Source of the DNA: Pararhizobium sp. A13
GTDB taxonomy: Bacteria > Pseudomonadota > Alphaproteobacteria > Rhizobiales > Rhizobiaceae
Assembly (NCBI RefSeq): GCF_040126305.1
Contig: NZ_CP149510.1
Coordinates: forward strand, 535,001-599,000
DNA: 64,000 bases
Direction of reading: 5' to 3'
The position numbers and the translations under genes were made by a program. The notes below the pieces were generated by a model. The model was not told the DNA's origin and made no database searches. It saw nothing but the letters and a program-made list of their open reading frames with translations. This document shows positions 33,201-42,891 of the stretch, piece after piece. The number at the start of each line of letters is the position of its first letter. Position 1 is the first letter of the stretch.

Positions 33201-35651
33201 ATGACCCAGAAACTCGTCATCATCGGCAACGGCATGGCCCCCGGGCGCATGCTGGAGCACCTGCTGGAACAGGCGCCAGGCCTCTATGAGGTGACCATCT
33301 TCAATGCCGAACCGCGCGTCAACTACGACCGCATCATGCTCTCACCGGTCCTTTCCGGCGAAAAGAGCTATGAGGAAATCGTCATCCACGGCGACGGCTG
33401 GTACATCGAACACGGCATCACGCTCTACAAGGGCCACAAGATCGTCTCGATCGACCGCGCCAAGAAGACCGTCACCTCCGATCATGGCGTGACGGAAAGC
33501 TATGACAAGCTCGTCGTCGCGACCGGCTCCGTGCCCTTCATCATCCCGGTACCCGGCAAGGATCTGCCCGGCGTCATCACCTACCGCGACCTCGACGACG
33601 TCAACGCCATGCTGCTCGCCGCCCAGTCGCGCGAAAAGGCGGTCGTCATCGGCGGTGGCCTGCTCGGGCTCGAGGCGGCGGCAGGTCTTGCCTCGCGCGG
33701 CATGGATGTGACTGTCCTGCATGTCATGCCGACGCTGATGGAACGTCAGCTCGATCCCGCCGCCGGCTACCTCTTGCAGAAGGCCGTCGAGGAACGCGGC
33801 ATCAAGGTCATCTGCAAGGCCAACACGAAGGCGATCATCGGCGATGGCAAGGTCGAGGGCATCGAGCTCGACAACGGCACGATCATTCCCGCGACACTCG
33901 TCGTCATGGCGGTCGGCATCCGTCCGAATGCCAATCTCGCCAAGGAAGCGGGGCTTGCTGTCAATCGCGGCATCGTTGTCGATGCCGGCATGCAGACCTC
34001 CGATGGCGATATCCTGGCGCTCGGCGAATGCGCCGAAGTCGGCGGCATGGTCTATGGCCTCGTCGCACCGCTCTACGAAATGGCCCGCATCGCCGCTTCG
34101 CATCTGGCGGGCGATCGTACGCCCGCTTTCGTGCATTCGGACACGCCGACCAAGCTCAAGGTCACCGGCATCAACCTCTTCTCCCTCGGCGATTTCGCCG
34201 AAGGCGACGACCGCGAGGAGATCGTGCTGCGCGACGCGACGGCCGGTGTCTACAAGCGTCTGGTGCTGAAGGACAACCGCATCATCGGCACCGTGCTTTA
34301 CGGCGAAACGGCCGACGGCGCCTGGTTCAACGACCTGAAGAAGAAAGCCACCGATATCTCGGAAATGCGTGAAACGCTCATTTTCGGCCAGGCCTACCAG
34401 GGAGGGTCCCCGCTGGACCCTATGGCGGCCGTTGCAGCCTTGCCGGATGATGCGGAAATCTGCGGCTGCAACGGCGTCTGCAAGGGCAAGATCACGGGTA
34501 CGATCACCGCGAAGGGACTGAGCTCGCTCGACGACGTGCGGGCCCACACCAAGGCATCCGCCTCCTGCGGCTCCTGCACCGGGCTTGTCGAACAGCTGAT
34601 GTCGATCACGCTCGGCGATGCCTATAATCCGGCCGCCGTTCAGCCGATGTGCACCTGCACCGAGCTCGGACATGACGACGTGCGCCGCCTGATCAAGGCC
34701 AAGGGTCTGAAGACCATTCCGGCGGTCATGCAGGAACTGGAATGGAAGACCTCCTGTGGCTGCGCCAAATGCCGCCCGGCCCTCAACTACTACCTCGTCT
34801 GCGACTGGCCGGACGAATATGCCGACGATTACCAGTCGCGCTTCATCAACGAGCGCGTCCACGCCAACATCCAGAAGGACGGTACCTACTCCGTCGTGCC
34901 GCGCATGTGGGGCGGCGTGACGAATTCGAAGGAACTGCGCGCCATCGCCGACGTGGTCGACAAGTTCGAGGTGCCGCTGGTCAAGGTCACCGGCGGCCAG
35001 CGCATCGACCTTCTCGGCATCGAGAAGGAAGACCTGCCCGCCGTCTGGGCCGATCTCGGCAAGGCCGGCTTCGTCTCCGGCCAGGCCTATGCGAAGGGCC
35101 TGCGCACCGTAAAAACCTGCGTCGGTTCCGACTGGTGCCGCTTCGGCACGCAGGATTCGACCGGGCTCGGCATCCGCATCGAGAAGTTCATGTGGGGCTC
35201 CTGGACGCCGGCCAAGCTCAAGATGGCCGTCTCCGGCTGTCCGCGCAACTGCGCCGAGGCAACCTGCAAGGATATCGGGGTCATCTGCGTCGATTCGGGC
35301 TTCGAGATCCATTTTGCAGGGGCTGCCGGTCTCGACATCAAGGGCACCGAAGTCCTTGGCCTCGTGAAAACCGAGGACGAGGCTTTGCAATACATCGTGG
35401 CGCTGACGCAGATGTACCGCGAGCAGGGCCGCTATCTGGAGCGCATCTACAAATGGGCCAAGCGCATCGGTCTCGACGAGATCCGCCGCCAGATCATGGG
35501 CGATGCGGAGAAGCGCCAGGCCTACTACGACCGCTTCGTCTTCTCCCAGAAATTCGCCCAGATCGACCCCTGGTCGGAGCGCGTCTCCGGCAAGGACAAG
35601 CATGAGTTCCGGCCGATGGCGACGGTTGGATACTCGGAAGCGGCGGAGTAA
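33201..35651 (+). CDS. nirB: Assimilatory nitrite reductase [NAD(P)H], large subunit
   Basis: An 816-residue cytosolic enzyme that reduces nitrite to ammonium with six electrons. The ATG at 33201 is used; a longer frame begins inside nrtC. Modules in order: a two-dinucleotide FAD/NAD domain (VIIGNGMAPGRM near 6-17, AVVIGGGLLGLEAAAGL near 148-164); a first BFD [2Fe-2S] domain (CGCNGVCKG near 421); a second Cys cluster (CTCTELG, then CGCAKC near 516-521); then the ferredoxin-like half with the siroheme/[4Fe-4S] ligands CVGSDWC near 638-644 and SGCPRNC near 677-683. The order and spacing match E. coli NirB. The siroheme is supplied by CysG, encoded later in the operon. Confidence 0.97.
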   Translation: MTQKLVIIGNGMAPGRMLEHLLEQAPGLYEVTIFNAEPRVNYDRIMLSPVLSGEKSYEEIVIHGDGWYIEHGITLYKGHKIVSIDRAKKTVTSDHGVTESYDKLVVATGSVPFIIPVPGKDLPGVITYRDLDDVNAMLLAAQSREKAVVIGGGLLGLEAAAGLASRGMDVTVLHVMPTLMERQLDPAAGYLLQKAVEERGIKVICKANTKAIIGDGKVEGIELDNGTIIPATLVVMAVGIRPNANLAKEAGLAVNRGIVVDAGMQTSDGDILALGECAEVGGMVYGLVAPLYEMARIAASHLAGDRTPAFVHSDTPTKLKVTGINLFSLGDFAEGDDREEIVLRDATAGVYKRLVLKDNRIIGTVLYGETADGAWFNDLKKKATDISEMRETLIFGQAYQGGSPLDPMAAVAALPDDAEICGCNGVCKGKITGTITAKGLSSLDDVRAHTKASASCGSCTGLVEQLMSITLGDAYNPAAVQPMCTCTELGHDDVRRLIKAKGLKTIPAVMQELEWKTSCGCAKCRPALNYYLVCDWPDEYADDYQSRFINERVHANIQKDGTYSVVPRMWGGVTNSKELRAIADVVDKFEVPLVKVTGGQRIDLLGIEKEDLPAVWADLGKAGFVSGQAYAKGLRTVKTCVGSDWCRFGTQDSTGLGIRIEKFMWGSWTPAKLKMAVSGCPRNCAEATCKDIGVICVDSGFEIHFAGAAGLDIKGTEVLGLVKTEDEALQYIVALTQMYREQGRYLERIYKWAKRIGLDEIRRQIMGDAEKRQAYYDRFVFSQKFAQIDPWSERVSGKDKHEFRPMATVGYSEAAE

Positions 35652-35653
35652 CT

Positions 35654-35770
35654 ACCTCCCCCTTGAGGGGGGAGGTCGCGCGGAACGCGCGGGTGGGGGT
35701 GATATCGGGTACCGCGACAGGTCACCCCACCCCGGAGCTGCGCTCCGACCCTCCCCCTCAAGGGGAGGGT
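35654..35770. repeat. Inverted pair of rhizobial repeats between nirB and nirD
   Basis: The left copy starts CCTCCCCCTTGAGGGGGGAG and runs to GGGTGGGGGTGA; the right copy is the same element reversed, TCACCCCACCCC ... CCTCAAGGGGAGGG. Together they can fold into one long hairpin just after the nirB stop. Confidence 0.8.
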
Positions 35771-35817
35771 AAAGGGTCGATGCCGCCGCGTACTAAGAGA
35801 GCAAAGGGAACCAACAG

Positions 35818-36147
35818 ATGAACTGGATCGCAATCGGCGACATCAACGACATCCCGCTGCGCGGCGCCCGCTGCGTGAAGACGCCGCAGGGCAAGATCGC
35901 CGTGTTCCGCACGGCCGAAAACGAGGTCTTCGCCATCGAGGATCACTGCCCGCACAAGGGCGGGCCGCTCAGCCAGGGCATCGTTCACGGCAAGGCCGTC
36001 ACCTGCCCGCTGCACAACTGGGTGATCTCGCTCGAAAGCGGCAAGGCGCTCGGCGCCGATGACGGCTCAGTGCGGACGATCGCCGTGCGCAACGAGGACG
36101 GTGCGCTCTCCATAGCGCTCGAAAGCCTGATGATGGCGGCGGAATAG
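35818..36147 (+). CDS. nirD: Nitrite reductase small subunit, Rieske-type
   Basis: A 109-residue protein with one Rieske-like domain. The cluster motifs CPHKGG near 43-48 and CPLHNW near 62-67 keep two Cys and two His, so unlike E. coli NirD, which lacks the cluster ligands, this one probably binds [2Fe-2S]. It begins IAIGDINDIPLRGARCVKT, the usual start of NirD. It pairs with NirB to form the NADH-dependent nitrite reductase. Flanking inverted repeat pairs set it apart within the operon. Confidence 0.93.
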   Translation: MNWIAIGDINDIPLRGARCVKTPQGKIAVFRTAENEVFAIEDHCPHKGGPLSQGIVHGKAVTCPLHNWVISLESGKALGADDGSVRTIAVRNEDGALSIALESLMMAAE

Positions 36148-36162
36148 GCGCATGGAGCAAGA

Positions 36163-36350
36163 AATACCCCCCTCTGTCGCTTCGCGACATCTCCCCCTCA
36201 AGGGGGGAGATCGGATGGCATATGCCGCTGCCTCGTACAGCAATTTTAGCGTCTGGAAGATGCGCGTTGCCGTTGGAGGACACGAACGGCGCGGTACGCT
36301 ACCGATCTCCTCCCTTGAGGGGGAGATGTCAGCGATGCTGACAGAGGGGG
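36163..36350. repeat. Inverted pair of rhizobial repeats between nirD and nasA
   Basis: The left copy at 36163-36213 (CCCCCCTCTGTCGCTTCGCG..., then CCCCTCAAGGGGGGAGATC) and the right copy at 36300-36350 (GATCTCCTCCCTTGAGGGG..., ending ACAGAGGGGGGT) are reverse complements with a 90-bp spacer. It is the same element as at 1620-1669 and 1742-1795. Confidence 0.8.
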
Positions 36351-36389
36351 GTGGCTACAACGAATGCCGGAGCCAGTGGAGGCACGCCC

Positions 36390-39047
36390 ATGCCCACTGA
36401 AACCAAAACCACCTGCCCCTATTGCGGCGTCGGTTGCGGCGTCATCGCCAGGATCGATGATAACGGCACAGTCAGCGTCAAGGGTGACCCGGACCATCCC
36501 GCCAATTTCGGACGCCTGTGTTCCAAGGGCTCGGCGCTCGCCGAAACCATCGATCTCGACGGACGCATTCTTCATCCTCAGATCGATGGACGCGGCGCAA
36601 GCTGGGACGATGCGCTTGACCTTGTCGCCTCCCGTTTTTCCGAAACCATCGCCGAGCATGGTCCCGACTCGGTCGCCTTCTACGTCTCCGGCCAGTTGCT
36701 GACGGAGGACTATTACGTCGCCAACAAGCTGATGAAGGGTTTTGTCGGCTCGGCCAATATCGACACCAATTCGCGCCTTTGCATGTCATCCTCCGTCGCC
36801 GGCCATCGCCGTGCTTTCGGTGCCGATACCGTACCTGGCGTCTACGAGGACATCGAGCTTGCCGATCTGGTCATCCTGACCGGTTCCAATCTCGCCTGGT
36901 GCCATCCGGTCATCTATCAGCGCCTCGCCGCCGCCAAGGCCGCCCGGCCCAGCATGAAAGTCGTCGTCATCGACCCGCGCCGCACCATGACGGCCGATAT
37001 CGCCGACCTGCACCTGGCGATCCGGCCGGACGGCGACGTGGCGCTGTTCATGGGCCTGCTTGCCCACCTTGCCGGCACCGCTGCGATCGACCAGAACTAT
37101 ATCGGCACGCACACCAATGGTTTTGCAGAGGCTTTCGCCGCGGCCTCGGCTCTCGGCGTCGCCGACCTGATGGAATTGACCGGCCTGCCCTCCATGCAGT
37201 TGCGCCAGTTCTTCCGCCTGTTCGAGGAAACCGAAAAGGTCGTCACCTGCTACAGCCAGGGCGTCAACCAGTCCGCTTCCGGCACCGACAAGGTCAATGC
37301 CATCCTCAACTGTCATCTGGCGACCGGACGCATCGGCCGTCCCGGCATGGGGCCTTTCTCGCTGACCGGCCAGCCGAACGCCATGGGCGGGCGCGAGGTC
37401 GGCGGTCTCGCCAATATGCTCGCCGCCCACATGGCAATCGAAAATGCTGAGGATTGCGACCGTGTCCAACGCTTCTGGCAATCGCCTGATATTGCCCGCA
37501 AGCCTGGCCTGAAGGCCGTCGACATGTTCCGGGCCGTGGCTGACGGAAGGATCAAGGCGCTCTGGATCATGGCCACCAACCCGGTCGTCTCGATGCCGGA
37601 TGCCGACGCCGTCGCAGCCGCGATCGCGGCCTGTCCTTTCGTCGTCGTGTCCGACATCCTCACGGACACCGATACGGCGAAGTTCGCCCATGTCCTCCTG
37701 CCATCGCTCGGCTGGGGCGAGAAGGACGGCACCGTCACCAATTCGGAGCGCCGCATTTCCCGTCAGCGCGCCTATCTTGCCGCCCCTGGCGAAGCGAAGG
37801 CCGACTGGTGGCAGATGGCCGAGGTCGGCCGCCGCATGGGTTTTAAGAGCGCGTTCTCCTTCCGCTCCGCCACGGCCGTCTTTGCCGAGCACGCGGCTTT
37901 GTCGGCCTTCGAAAACCGCGGCAGCCGCGATTTCGATATCGGCGCGCATCAGCAGATCGATGAAACGACTTACGATGCGCTGGACCCCTTTCAATGGCCG
38001 CAGCCGGAGGGCGCGGAACCACGTGCAACCCGGTTCTTCAGCTCCGGCGGCTTCTTCCATCCCGACCACAAGGCGCGTTTCATTGCCGTCAGCGCTCCGG
38101 TCTCGGACCGGACCAGTGTCGATTTCCCGCTGACGCTCAACACCGGCCGCATCCGCGACCAGTGGCACACGATGACGCGGACGGGAAAGAGCGCCCGGCT
38201 TTCCGCACATATCGCCGAGCCCTTCGCGGAAATCCATCCGCGCGACGCCATGGAACTCGGCATCGCCAGCGCCGGCCTCGTCGAGATCGAAAGCCCCTAC
38301 GGCAAGGCCGTCGTGCGCGCCCTGGTTACCGAACGTCAGGCCCGCGGCAGCCTGTTCGTGCCCATGCACTGGAACGATCAGTTTGCCGCCAAGGCCCGCA
38401 TCGACGCTGTCGTCGCGCCGATCACCGACCCCTTCTCCGGTCAGCCGGCCTCGAAGAACGTCGCCATTGCTGCCCGACCGCTGAAGGTTGCAAGCTTTGG
38501 CTTTGCGGTTTCGGCCGCCAAGCCGCTGGATCTCGATACCACCTACTGGGCCATGGCAAAGGCCGAAGGCGGCTGGCGGCTGGAACTGGCGTTCGATGCC
38601 GCGCCCGAAAACTGGACGGAATGGTGCCGCACGCATCTCGGTATTCCCAACCATATCGAGCCGCTCGGCTACGCGGACGCCCAGACCGGCGACCTGCGCC
38701 TTGCCTTCTTCGATGGCGATCGGTTGCTTGCCGCATTCTTCCTCGCCCGCCAACCGGTCGCCGTCGCGCGCAACTGGGCAATCGAGCAACTGACTGTCCA
38801 ACATGCCGAAATGGCCAAACGGTTCGCCGTCGTTGCCGGGCGCCCGGGCGCTGGCCGCATGGATCCAGGTGCCACCGTCTGCTCCTGCTTCAGCGTCGGC
38901 GTCAACCAGATCATCGCCGCCGTGCGCGGCGGCTGCCACAGCGTCGAGGCCGTCGGCAAGGAATTGAACGCCGGAACCAATTGCGGCTCATGCCGCGCCG
39001 AGATCAGGGGGATCATCGATGGATGCCTTGCAGCTGCTGCCGAGTGA
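36390..39047 (+). CDS. nasA: Assimilatory nitrate reductase, catalytic subunit (molybdopterin, Fe-S)
   Basis: An 885-residue cytosolic enzyme. AGTGGAGG precedes the ATG at 36390. The N-terminal [4Fe-4S] ligands are Cys9, Cys12, Cys16 and Cys44 (CPYCGVGC, then GRLCSKG). The molybdopterin domains follow, with NIDTNSRLCMSS near 124-135 holding the NarB/NasA-type Cys, YSQGVNQSASGTDK near 289-302 and NTGRIRDQWHTMTRTGKS near 584-601. The C-terminus adds a BFD-type [2Fe-2S] domain (CSC at 831-833, CGSC at 865-868), as in Klebsiella-type NasA, which can take electrons without a separate NasC. It overlaps cysG by 29 bp. Confidence 0.96.
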   Translation: MPTETKTTCPYCGVGCGVIARIDDNGTVSVKGDPDHPANFGRLCSKGSALAETIDLDGRILHPQIDGRGASWDDALDLVASRFSETIAEHGPDSVAFYVSGQLLTEDYYVANKLMKGFVGSANIDTNSRLCMSSSVAGHRRAFGADTVPGVYEDIELADLVILTGSNLAWCHPVIYQRLAAAKAARPSMKVVVIDPRRTMTADIADLHLAIRPDGDVALFMGLLAHLAGTAAIDQNYIGTHTNGFAEAFAAASALGVADLMELTGLPSMQLRQFFRLFEETEKVVTCYSQGVNQSASGTDKVNAILNCHLATGRIGRPGMGPFSLTGQPNAMGGREVGGLANMLAAHMAIENAEDCDRVQRFWQSPDIARKPGLKAVDMFRAVADGRIKALWIMATNPVVSMPDADAVAAAIAACPFVVVSDILTDTDTAKFAHVLLPSLGWGEKDGTVTNSERRISRQRAYLAAPGEAKADWWQMAEVGRRMGFKSAFSFRSATAVFAEHAALSAFENRGSRDFDIGAHQQIDETTYDALDPFQWPQPEGAEPRATRFFSSGGFFHPDHKARFIAVSAPVSDRTSVDFPLTLNTGRIRDQWHTMTRTGKSARLSAHIAEPFAEIHPRDAMELGIASAGLVEIESPYGKAVVRALVTERQARGSLFVPMHWNDQFAAKARIDAVVAPITDPFSGQPASKNVAIAARPLKVASFGFAVSAAKPLDLDTTYWAMAKAEGGWRLELAFDAAPENWTEWCRTHLGIPNHIEPLGYADAQTGDLRLAFFDGDRLLAAFFLARQPVAVARNWAIEQLTVQHAEMAKRFAVVAGRPGAGRMDPGATVCSCFSVGVNQIIAAVRGGCHSVEAVGKELNAGTNCGSCRAEIRGIIDGCLAAAAE

Positions 39048-40509
39048 CCGGAACATCCGCCCTGCCCGCATGGCGCCGCTTGCCAAGCTGCCGGTCTTTT
39101 GGGCCCTTGATGGAAAACGCGCAATCGTCGCTGGCGGGTCCGACGCCGCAGCCTGGAAGGCGGAACTTCTCGCCGCTTGCGGAGCCGAAATCCACGTCTA
39201 TGCGGAAGAATTGAGCGAGACGTTTGCGAACCTCGTCAATCAAGACAGCCGGTTCTTTCATCACAGGAAGCAATGGTCGCCTGCATCCTTCGAAGGCGCG
39301 GCAATCGCCATTGCCGACTGCAAAGACGACGAGGCCGCCGCCGCGTTCTTCGAGGCAGCCTGCAGCGCCGGCGTACCGGTCAACGTCATCGACAACCCGA
39401 AATACTGCCAGTTCCAGTTCGGGTCGATCGTCAACCGCTCACCCGTCGTCGTCGCCATTTCCACCGATGGCGCAGCGCCCATCCTCGCCCAGGCGATCCG
39501 CCGGCGCATCGAGACGCTTTTGCCGCCGTCGCTGAAATCCTGGGCAGCGCTGGCGCATTCCATTCGCGAAAAGGTCAATGCAAAGGTAAGCCCCGGTGCG
39601 CCGAGACGCGCCTTCTGGGAAGGTTTCGTCGATCGCGCGTTTGGCGCCGCACCGGAGACCGAAACCGAAGCAGAGCTTCTCGCCGATGCCCGACGGATCG
39701 TCGCGCAGGCCAAGCCATCCATCGGCCATGTCACGCTGGTCGGGGCCGGTCCCGGCGATGCAGAGCTGCTGACGCTGAAGGCGGTGCGCGCCCTGCAGGC
39801 CGCCGATGTCATCCTGTTCGACGATCTCGTCTCCGACGAGGTGCTGGAACTTGCCCGCCGCGAGGCGAAGCGCATGCTCGTCGGCAAACGCGGCGGCCGC
39901 ACAAGCTGCAAGCAGGAGGACATCAACGCCACAATGATCCAGCTCGCCAAGGCCGGCAAACGCGTGGTCCGCCTGAAATCCGGCGATCCGATGATCTTCG
40001 GCCGTGCCGGGGAAGAGATTGCCTGTCTGGAGCAGGAAGGCATTCCGGTCGGTGTCGTGCCGGGCATCACTTCCGCCAGCGCCATGGCCGCAAGGCTCGG
40101 CGTCTCGCTGACGCACCGCGACCACGCGCAGGCCGTCCGCTTCGTCACCGGCCACTCGCGCCTCGGCGACCTGCCCGAACATCTTGATTGGCAAAATCTG
40201 GCTGAGCCGCGGACAACGACGATTTTCTACATGGGCGGACGCACCGCAGGACAAATCCGCACGCGGCTTCTGGCTGCCGGGATGGCAAGCGAGACCCCGG
40301 CGGTTGTCATGAGCGCCGTCACGCGCAGCAATGAAAAGCGCTGGATCGGCACAGTCGGTGACTTGGCGGATGCCGTGGCGCGAATCGGCGTCGACAACCC
40401 GATCCTGATTGGCGTCGGCCAGGCCTTTTCGGAAGCACGAGCCGGAGTTGAGAGCCCTGCCGGGCAACCGCGACCGGAATACGATCTAGCTCGAGCCCAG
40501 GCAATGTGA
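39019..40509 (+). CDS. cysG: Siroheme synthase, multifunctional
   Basis: A 496-residue fusion that makes siroheme from uroporphyrinogen III. Residues about 20-225 are the dehydrogenase/ferrochelatase part (FWALDGKRAIVAGGSDAAAWKAELL; NVIDNPKYCQFQFGSIVNRSP). Residues about 236-480 are the uroporphyrinogen methyltransferase (VTLVGAGPGDAELLTLKA, then DDLVSDEVL, VRLKSGDPMIFGRAGEE, VPGITSASAMAARLG, the AdoMet sites). Its start lies inside the nasA 3' end, in another frame, so expression is coupled to NasA. The cofactor serves NirB. The last 25 residues are a variable tail. Confidence 0.95.
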   Translation: MDALQLLPSDRNIRPARMAPLAKLPVFWALDGKRAIVAGGSDAAAWKAELLAACGAEIHVYAEELSETFANLVNQDSRFFHHRKQWSPASFEGAAIAIADCKDDEAAAAFFEAACSAGVPVNVIDNPKYCQFQFGSIVNRSPVVVAISTDGAAPILAQAIRRRIETLLPPSLKSWAALAHSIREKVNAKVSPGAPRRAFWEGFVDRAFGAAPETETEAELLADARRIVAQAKPSIGHVTLVGAGPGDAELLTLKAVRALQAADVILFDDLVSDEVLELARREAKRMLVGKRGGRTSCKQEDINATMIQLAKAGKRVVRLKSGDPMIFGRAGEEIACLEQEGIPVGVVPGITSASAMAARLGVSLTHRDHAQAVRFVTGHSRLGDLPEHLDWQNLAEPRTTTIFYMGGRTAGQIRTRLLAAGMASETPAVVMSAVTRSNEKRWIGTVGDLADAVARIGVDNPILIGVGQAFSEARAGVESPAGQPRPEYDLARAQAM

Positions 40510-40963
40510 TGCCTGATCGTCTGGCGGCGGGACGCAACACCGATCCGCCGCCAGATTCGCCGCCTATGGCAGCAGCGAAGTCGTTGACCAATTCTGCCCG
40601 TAGTTGCGGGCATCCCGTTCGAACGATTACCTGTGCAGAGCGCCTTGGCGCCGAAGGCAGGGACCGATGAATTCCGTTGTGAACACTACGTCCCCTGTTC
40701 ATGTCGGCCAGAGGCTATCAACCAAAGGTTAACCATAAATTACAATCTCTGTGATGTATCTGCAAAATTGCAATCTTGACACGCATACATAAGTGCCGGG
40801 ACAGCCTTCCGGCAAAAAAACCGCCACAATCGATCGTCACTCGTATCGCAGAGGCATTGCGGCCACGATCGGCGCCGTTCCCGCCTTGTCGGATTCCGGT
40901 CAGAGCGCCCCTCTGCCTACTGGAGAACCTTTAGTGCCCCGGCCGGGCGGCAGGAGACGATGC
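40510..40963. other. Gap after cysG, probable promoter region of the 70-codon gene
   Basis: No supported coding region until 40964. The middle is AT-rich (40725-40795) and holds a TTGACA at 40776-40781 that could be a -35 element, but no matching -10 at standard spacing was found. No terminator was seen for the nitrate operon. Confidence 0.4.
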
Positions 40964-41176
40964 ATGACGAAATGGCGCAATGAGCCGATGCTCCCTCACC
41001 ATGTGGAGCTTTGCCAGCGCGTCTTCGACGCCACCAGAACGGCCCGCAAGATCACCCCCGAGAGCGATGCCAACGACCCGGTAGCGGCACTCGTCCTGAC
41101 GCTCTATCGCCATGGCGTGCGGGAGGAGGAGGAGCTGTTGCGACGGGTTCTTCAGGCGCTGGACGAGGAATCCTGA
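40964..41176 (+). CDS. Small hypothetical protein (70 aa)
   Basis: The ATG at 40964 has AGGAGA six bases upstream; longer forms in the same frame lack a ribosome site. The product is helical and charged, with HHVELCQRVFDATRTARKI, then DPVAALVLTLYRHGVREEEELL. I do not recognise the family. It may be a small regulatory or partner protein; no operon partner is close (the next gene begins 142 bp on). Confidence 0.6.
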   Translation: MTKWRNEPMLPHHVELCQRVFDATRTARKITPESDANDPVAALVLTLYRHGVREEEELLRRVLQALDEES

Positions 41177-41318
41177 TCGAACTCCCGCGCCGCCGCCAGG
41201 CTTCAAAGGCAAAACCATTTCGCTCTACGCTGCGGAGGGGCTACAACATACAGGCTTGACCACCGGACAATATTGATAAAAACTATAGACTATCAGAATT
41301 GGCCGGCGGTGAGATGTC

Positions 41319-42803
41319 ATGAACCAATTGATCGTCAATCCGATGACCTTGTCAGCGCGCAGTGAATCGACAGCGTCGAAAGCGAAACGGCGGCCGGTGG
41401 TCGCCATCATCGGCGGCGGCGTCTCCGGCGCGGCTGCGGCTTTCCATCTCGCCCAATCGGACCAGAGCCCGGCACCGACGATCATCGTTTTCGAACCGCG
41501 CGACGGCTTGGGCAGGGGACTTGCCTACGACACGGCGGAACCGGCCCACCGCATCAACGTGCCCGCGGCGCGCATGAGCCTCCTTCTCGACGAACCCGAT
41601 CACTTCGTGCGCTGGATCGACGCCCATTCGGCGACATCGGGCGACGCCGATGCGCTGCGGCCGGACGGCAATCTCTTTCCCCGGCGAAACGTGTTCGGCG
41701 ATTATGTCAATGCCATGCTGCAGCCGCTTGTTGACGACGGCACCGTCCAGCATCGCCGCTCCGCGGTGGCGCATCTGCTGCGTGACGGACAACGCTGGCG
41801 TCTCATCGAAGAGGACGGTGCCGAGGCCATGGCGGATATCGTCGTCATCGCCACCAGCCATCCCCCGCCGTTGGCGCCGGGCGGGCTTCAAACGCTCCTG
41901 AAGAATCATCCGCGCTTCGTGCCGGAGCCGACCAGAGCCGGCGCGCTGGATGCCATCCGCCCTTCCGACCGGGTATTGGTCATCGGCAACGGCCTGACCT
42001 CGGCCGATGTGATCGCCTCCCTGGCGCTCAAGGGGCACACGGGCGCGATCACGGCGATCTCGCGTCGCGGCCTGCGGTCCCGGGGACATGCGCCCTTCCC
42101 GCAAGATCCCGCGGGTGATTTCCTCGCCGACCCCGCTTTCACCGCGCGAACGCTTGTTCGAAACATCCGCAACGCCATTCGCGGGGCAACCGCAACCGGG
42201 CTGACCTGGCATGGCGTCATCGACCAGGTGCGAGCACAGGGCCAATCGATCTGGCAGCTTCTGCCCTTGGCGGAAAGGCAACGTATCGTACGGCACCTGC
42301 GGCCCTATTGGGATGTCCATCGTTTCCGGGTCGCGCCGCAGGTGGAAGCGGCACTCAACGAGGCGATCTCGCAGGGCCGCCTTGAAATTCTTGCCGGGTC
42401 GATCGCAGGTACCAATGTCGAAGACGAGGCGGTCCACTGCACGCTCCGCCTTCGACGCAGCCGGGAGACCCTGGAGCGGATCTATGACGCCGTCGTGGTC
42501 ACCACCGGTCCCGGACATGGCGGCATTCTTGCGAGCCAACCCTTTCTCGCGGAATTGGCGCAGAGCGGCTATCTCGAACTCGACCCGACCGGCCTTGGCC
42601 TTTCCTGTACCCGCAATTCCGAAGCGGTCGGCCCCGTGGCCGGCGTAACACCGTCGCTGCTGATTGCCGGCCCCCTGGCGCGCGGCACCTTCGGCGAACT
42701 CATGGGCCTGCCGCAGGTGACGGAACACGCGGCTTTCGTCGCTTCCGTCGTTGCCGAGCGCTTGCAGGCAACGGTGCTTGGTCCGGCGCAAAACCTGCTT
42801 TAA
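41319..42803 (+). CDS. FAD/NAD(P)-binding protein (NAD_binding_9 type)
   Basis: A 494-residue oxidoreductase-like protein. The first Rossmann motif is VVAIIGGGVSGAAAAFHLA near 27-45, with an acidic strand end IIVFEPRDGLGRGLAY near 54-69. A second nucleotide site is RVLVIGNGLTSADVIASLA near 218-236. HRINVPAARMSLL near 77-89 and FPRRNVFGDYV near 119-129 are typical of the family of FAD-binding proteins often annotated near siderophore or hydroxylase functions. Reaction and substrate are unknown. The 5' gap is AT-rich (41262-41305). It converges with the META-domain gene. Confidence 0.85.
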   Translation: MNQLIVNPMTLSARSESTASKAKRRPVVAIIGGGVSGAAAAFHLAQSDQSPAPTIIVFEPRDGLGRGLAYDTAEPAHRINVPAARMSLLLDEPDHFVRWIDAHSATSGDADALRPDGNLFPRRNVFGDYVNAMLQPLVDDGTVQHRRSAVAHLLRDGQRWRLIEEDGAEAMADIVVIATSHPPPLAPGGLQTLLKNHPRFVPEPTRAGALDAIRPSDRVLVIGNGLTSADVIASLALKGHTGAITAISRRGLRSRGHAPFPQDPAGDFLADPAFTARTLVRNIRNAIRGATATGLTWHGVIDQVRAQGQSIWQLLPLAERQRIVRHLRPYWDVHRFRVAPQVEAALNEAISQGRLEILAGSIAGTNVEDEAVHCTLRLRRSRETLERIYDAVVVTTGPGHGGILASQPFLAELAQSGYLELDPTGLGLSCTRNSEAVGPVAGVTPSLLIAGPLARGTFGELMGLPQVTEHAAFVASVVAERLQATVLGPAQNLL

Positions 42804-42891
42804 GGAAAGACTCTTCTTAGTCGAGTCGATCTATCGACCACACCTTTACTGCTTTTTTCGCGTGGCGGCCGCGTCGGCCATCGTCTGCCAA

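Noticed and set aside
33342..35603. Antisense frame of 753 codons opposite nirB
   Set aside because: It mirrors the codon pattern of nirB on the other strand; composition is His/Asp/Ala/Gly-rich and no family is recognisable.
36786..38939. Antisense frame of 717 codons opposite nasA
   Set aside because: Shadow of a GC-rich gene with strong third-position bias; no motifs or ribosome site.
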